DNA of 16,063 nucleotides, taken from assembly GCF_905372115.1 (NCBI RefSeq), contig NZ_CAJPNR010000050.1, forward strand, positions 1-16,063, given 5' to 3'. The position numbers and the translations under genes were made by a program. Under the pieces are notes generated by a model, which did no database searches, was not told the DNA's origin, and was given only the letters and a program-made list of their open reading frames with translations. The stretch comes from an uncultured Streptococcus sp. Its GTDB lineage: Bacteria; Bacillota; Bacilli; Lactobacillales; Streptococcaceae. Below are positions 13,957 through 16,063 of the stretch, piece after piece; within the stretch, counting starts at the first letter, position 1; each line of letters begins with the position of its first letter.

Positions 13957-14673
13957 ATGAAGAAATTTTTAAAAATATTCATTATAATTTTAGGAGGTTT
14001 AGTAATTATGACAAATTTGTTCGGTTGTGATAAAAATAGCCGAGCTCATGTGGAAAGTCAGTTTGTGGATTTAGAAAAGATTTATTCTACTGCAAATGTT
14101 TCGGACTTGTTTAAATTTTATCCAAAAGGATTTGAAATTATTTATACAGTTTCAAATTTTGACGAGACTGGGAAAGATGTTCAATATTCTATAAATGTTT
14201 CAGGGAATCCTATTGATAAATCCATTAAAGGATTTATTGAAAAAAAGACTGGAAGGTTTTTTGAAGATGATACAACTAGTGAGATTGAGTACAAACACAA
14301 TATTCAATATTCTGCTCAAGGGTGGGAGAGTTTAGATTCAGATTATGTTATGGAGGAAGAAGCGAAAAACATCACTTTTCTCTTTCAATCCAATGTTTTT
14401 TCTGAAAAAATATTGGCCGGCTATAAATTAATTAATAGTCGATATGACCCTGACATTCCTGCCTATCATTTGGCATATTATTTGGATGAGGAATTAGCAA
14501 AAAAGAATCACTTGGATTCATCTTGGAGAAATCAAAATGAAAATTTTGTTCTTTCGTTTACCAGAAATATCAGTGATGATAGAAAATATGTTCAAGTTAA
14601 TATGTCCACTTCGCGTTCCCTAAAATCAGAAACTATAATAAATGAATATAGAGAGGTGAATGATAATGAGTAG
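13957..14673 (+). CDS. Lipoprotein, possible TipC-like immunity protein
   Basis: The ATG at 13957 has AAAGGAG (13944-13950) at 6 bases spacing; an upstream in-frame ATG at 13930 would place charged residues before the signal and is rejected. The 238-residue product has MKKFLK, a hydrophobic core (6-20) and LFGC with Cys24 as lipidation site, so it should be anchored on the outer face of the membrane. The mature part is acidic with no cysteines and many aromatic residues, including NVSDLFKFYPKGFEIIY and SRYDPDIPAYHLAYYL. The size, outer-face location and these blocks recall TipC-type immunity proteins, which guard streptococci against a type VII-exported lipid II-degrading toxin. That assignment is from memory and weak. 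A plain lipoprotein of unknown function is the safe call. AT-rich codon use contrasts with flanking housekeeping genes. Confidence 0.75.
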   Translation: MKKFLKIFIIILGGLVIMTNLFGCDKNSRAHVESQFVDLEKIYSTANVSDLFKFYPKGFEIIYTVSNFDETGKDVQYSINVSGNPIDKSIKGFIEKKTGRFFEDDTTSEIEYKHNIQYSAQGWESLDSDYVMEEEAKNITFLFQSNVFSEKILAGYKLINSRYDPDIPAYHLAYYLDEELAKKNHLDSSWRNQNENFVLSFTRNISDDRKYVQVNMSTSRSLKSETIINEYREVNDNE

Positions 14674-14898
14674 TGAATTGACAGCGTATGTGTTGCGCTT
14701 AACTTACCCAGTGGAAAATGCTTAAGTTTGTTAAATTAATTTGGTATATTATACAAACAAAAGAAGATGTTATGAATAAGAACACTGTTCAGTATCCAGA
14801 TGGAAACAAAGTTAAATACACAAGAGGGGAAATGCGGTATAAAAGGAGATAAAGAATTGAGTTTAGGAGGAGCTGGGGGAAGTGGGAAAAAGAATTAA
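14666..14898 (+). pseudogene. Twice-frameshifted gene remnant (possible orphan toxin C-terminus)
   Basis: Three consecutive forward frames join into one plausible product. Frame A starts at ATG 14666, overlapping the lipoprotein stop by 8 bases with AGAGGTG upstream, and encodes MSSELTAYVLRLTYPVENA before TAA 14723. Frame B is open 14718-14849 (44 codons) and contains NTVQYPDGNKVKYTRGEMRY; it stops just after a run of four A. Frame C takes over at that A-run and ends GDKELSLGGAGGSGKKN at TAA 14896-14898. A one-base indel near 14720 and another near 14842 would restore about 75 codons. The short, charged, Gly-rich ending and the overlap with the next gene's start fit the tail of an exported polymorphic toxin, but no catalytic motif is visible. 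The frames are seen; the toxin idea is inference. Confidence 0.4.
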
Positions 14899-15511
14899 GT
14901 TTTCGCCGCTAAAAGCTAGAATTTTGATGATGATCGGTCCAATGTTTGGCGCTATCTTCTTTGGTTTATATTCGTGTAGTGCTATTTATCATACATTAAA
15001 AGTAGGATTATCATTTTGGCTAGATTTGATTCGTGAAAATTTTATGTTGATTCTTTTCTTTATTTGGATCCATATGAGTTTAGTTGAGTCTATCTATAGA
15101 ATGATAAAAAATAATCTTTTGTTAAACAGTAATATTCAGGAATTGAGAGATTGTTACCCTGAGCTTGAGGAGGACTGGCAAAATCTTAATGATGCGGACT
15201 ACTTTGACGAAGATTTGCAAGTTTTGGTTTATGGCGATCATCTCATTTGTTACAGGACATTTGATATTGCCTACCTACCAGAATGTTCTAAGATAGGTGC
15301 ATTTATGAAGGTGCATGTTTTTCGTCTTTCCCGTTTTCGTGAGGTGAGGCGAGTTTATTTTTCTGCATGGTCCCTTGATGGCAGTGAAACTGAACTCCGT
15401 ACAGATTTGTTTCGAAAGTTTATTGGAATGAATCAGAACGATCATAAAGATGCCTTATTTGATTATATAAGAGAGAACTTTGATTATATTGAACTCGAAA
15501 CTTTCGACTAA
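14882..15511 (+). CDS. Two-helix membrane protein of unknown function (possible immunity protein)
   Basis: The start is GTG 14882, with AGGAGGAG (14865-14872) at 9 bases spacing; both lie inside the Gly-rich end of the preceding broken gene. The 209 residues begin with a basic stretch, two membrane helices (about 14-36 and 52-70) and a cytoplasmic domain of about 135 residues. That domain contains VLVYGDHLICYRTFDIAYLP, the basic FRLSRFREVRRVYF strand pair, and LFDYIRENFDYI near the end, suggesting a compact beta-rich, PH-like fold followed by a helix. That fold guess is weak. I do not recognise a family. Its overlap with a decayed upstream gene is the arrangement seen for immunity genes after toxin genes. 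The same frame continues for 23 codons beyond the stop. Confidence 0.75.
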   Translation: MGKRIKFSPLKARILMMIGPMFGAIFFGLYSCSAIYHTLKVGLSFWLDLIRENFMLILFFIWIHMSLVESIYRMIKNNLLLNSNIQELRDCYPELEEDWQNLNDADYFDEDLQVLVYGDHLICYRTFDIAYLPECSKIGAFMKVHVFRLSRFREVRRVYFSAWSLDGSETELRTDLFRKFIGMNQNDHKDALFDYIRENFDYIELETFD

Positions 15512-15583
15512 GGGAAAGAAGTAGATATTAGTCAAGTAAGAGATTTGCGGGATAGAAATATTAAATTCAAAAAGATTGCTTAA
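15512..15583 (+). other. In-frame open extension after the membrane-protein stop
   Basis: Directly after TAA 15509-15511 the same frame stays open for 23 codons, including VDISQVRDLRDRNIKFKKIA, to TAA 15581-15583. That second stop lies in the loop of the next terminator. It could be the lost C-terminus of the membrane protein after a nonsense mutation, the tail of another deleted gene, or chance. Confidence 0.3.
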
Positions 15584-15605
15584 AAGACTTGCAATCTTTT
15601 TTTTC
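15569..15605 (+). terminator. Intrinsic terminator closing the accessory region
   Basis: An 11-base stem (15569-15579 with 15591-15601) and an 11-base loop, followed by further T residues. It separates the accessory genes from the ribosomal-protein unit. Its right arm contains part of the next promoter's -35. Confidence 0.85.
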
Positions 15606-15617
15606 TTTTGCTATAAT
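15589..15617 (+). promoter_or_regulatory. Strong extended -10 promoter for the L10 leader/rplJ unit
   Basis: TTGCAA (15589-15594), 17 bases, TATAAT (15612-15617) with TG one base upstream (15609-15610). All elements are good, as expected for ribosomal-protein genes. The -35 straddles the loop and right arm of the upstream terminator. Confidence 0.85.
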
Positions 15618-15624
15618 TATCAAT

Positions 15625-15770
15625 GGTTTGAAAAAACTGCCTAAGACAGTAGGGGAGCTCGACTCATAAAGATCCTACCGAGGACAAAACGTATCATGTA
15701 AAAAGAAGCGTATTGTACTTTCGTGTCTAGGTTTGGGCGCGTTTTTCTTTTGGAAAATTCCCAAGCAAAA
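15625..15770 (+). ncRNA. L10 leader RNA (ribosomal protein autoregulatory leader)
   Basis: The roughly 170-base untranslated leader before rplJ contains paired blocks typical of the Firmicute L10 leader. CCTAAGACAGTAGG (15640-15653) is followed by ATCCTACCGAGGACA (15672-15686) and then GTGTCTAGG (15724-15732). CAGTAGG can pair with CCTACCG, and GGACA with TGTCT. By family knowledge, excess L10 or the L10-L12 complex binds this kink-turn structure and lowers rplJ-rplL expression. Boundaries are approximate. The end of the leader (GGGCGCG then TTTTTCTTTT) could form a terminator with the AAAAAGAAGCG at 15700-15710, but the loop would be long and pairing imperfect. Confidence 0.8.
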
Positions 15771-15793
15771 TAATTACGGAGGTGAAACACTAA

Positions 15794-16063
15794 ATGAGTG
15801 AAGCTATTATTGCTAAAAAAGCGGAACTGGTTGACGCAGTTGCTGAGAAAATGAAAGCTGCTGCATCTATCGTCGTTGTTGACGCTCGTGGTTTGACTGT
15901 TGAGCAAGATACCGTTCTTCGTCGTGAGCTTCGTGGAAGCGAAGTTGAGTACAAAGTTATCAAAAACTCAATCTTGCGTCGTGCAGCTGAAAAAGCTGGA
16001 CTTGAAGACCTGGCATCTGTTTTTGTTGGACCATCTGCAGTAGCATTTTCTAACGAAGATGTT
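15794..16063 (+). CDS. rplJ: 50S ribosomal protein L10 (5' part, cut by window end)
   Basis: The first 90 codons of L10, the base of the ribosomal stalk that binds L7/L12 dimers and autoregulates the rplJ-rplL operon. The ATG is preceded by GGAGGTGA (15778-15785), the strongest Shine-Dalgarno in the window. Conserved elements include KKAELVDAVAEKMKAAASIVVVDARGLTV (residues 8-36), with the VVVDARGLT rRNA-binding segment, then LRRELRGSEVEYKVIKNSILRRA and VGPSAVAFS. The C-terminal helix for L7/L12 and presumably rplL lie beyond the window. Confidence 0.97.
   Translation, partial: MSEAIIAKKAELVDAVAEKMKAAASIVVVDARGLTVEQDTVLRRELRGSEVEYKVIKNSILRRAAEKAGLEDLASVFVGPSAVAFSNEDV

Noticed and set aside
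13737..13982. Minus-strand 81-codon open frame opposite orfA and the lipoprotein start
   Set aside because: Its hydrophobic composition mirrors the Lys/Glu-rich plus-strand coding. It lies opposite a recognisable transposase fragment and shows no ribosome-binding site.
15641..15907. Minus-strand open frame over the L10 leader and rplJ start
   Set aside because: It is antisense to a conserved RNA and rplJ, with no recognisable product or promoter.
1..16063. CRISPR array, tRNA or rRNA genes, phage integration site
   Set aside because: No spaced direct repeats, tRNA-like cloverleaf or rRNA segments were seen on reading both strands.

Overview
The window is low-GC Firmicute DNA. Gene content, order and protein detail point to the genus Streptococcus, most likely the mitis/sanguinis group. 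ClpX, EngB, DHFR and DapB read as streptococcal orthologues, and the right edge carries an L10 leader and rplJ. All convincing genes lie on the plus strand. The genus call is inference from remembered family sequences; no search was run.

Layout. (1) 1-5242: a terminator-like palindrome, then a compact run of DUF1149 protein, DegV/FakB-type lipid-binding protein, dapB, cca and an ABC-F ATPase. Two junctions in this run are 4-base ATGA overlaps. (2) 5283-6765: a GNAT acetyltransferase and a ROK glucokinase, ended by an intrinsic terminator. (3) 6871-10399: thyA, folA (DHFR), a 56-residue membrane protein, clpX and engB. This combines thymidylate/folate metabolism with a chaperone-protease ATPase and a ribosome-assembly GTPase, and it ends at a strong terminator. 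(4) 10547-13197: three single-gene units, each with its own terminator: a secreted GH73-type glucosaminidase, homocysteine S-methyltransferase and a formate/nitrite channel. A VicR/WalR-like box lies upstream of the glucosaminidase promoter, and a cre-like CcpA site overlaps the -35 region of the channel gene.

(5) 13198-15583 is different: AT-rich, full of broken reading frames and clearly accessory. It holds a possible gene 3' remnant with its own terminator, a strong promoter feeding a small ORF broken just after its start codon, an IS3-type orfA remnant without a start codon, a lipoprotein gene, a twice-frameshifted gene remnant ending in a Gly-rich tail, and a two-helix membrane protein whose GTG start lies inside that tail. 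My best reading is a decaying toxin/immunity island of the polymorphic-toxin (possibly LXG/type VII) kind that has kept immunity-like genes. That is a hypothesis; the broken frames and overlaps are seen directly.

(6) 15569-16063: a terminator whose 3' arm holds the -35 of the next promoter, then the L10 leader RNA and the first 90 codons of rplJ, cut by the window end.

Functional links: ThyA makes dihydrofolate that DHFR recycles. ClpX and EngB share a transcript with DHFR, as in other lactic-acid bacteria. The channel would export or import formate under carbon catabolite control, and the glucosaminidase would answer to the cell-wall two-component system.
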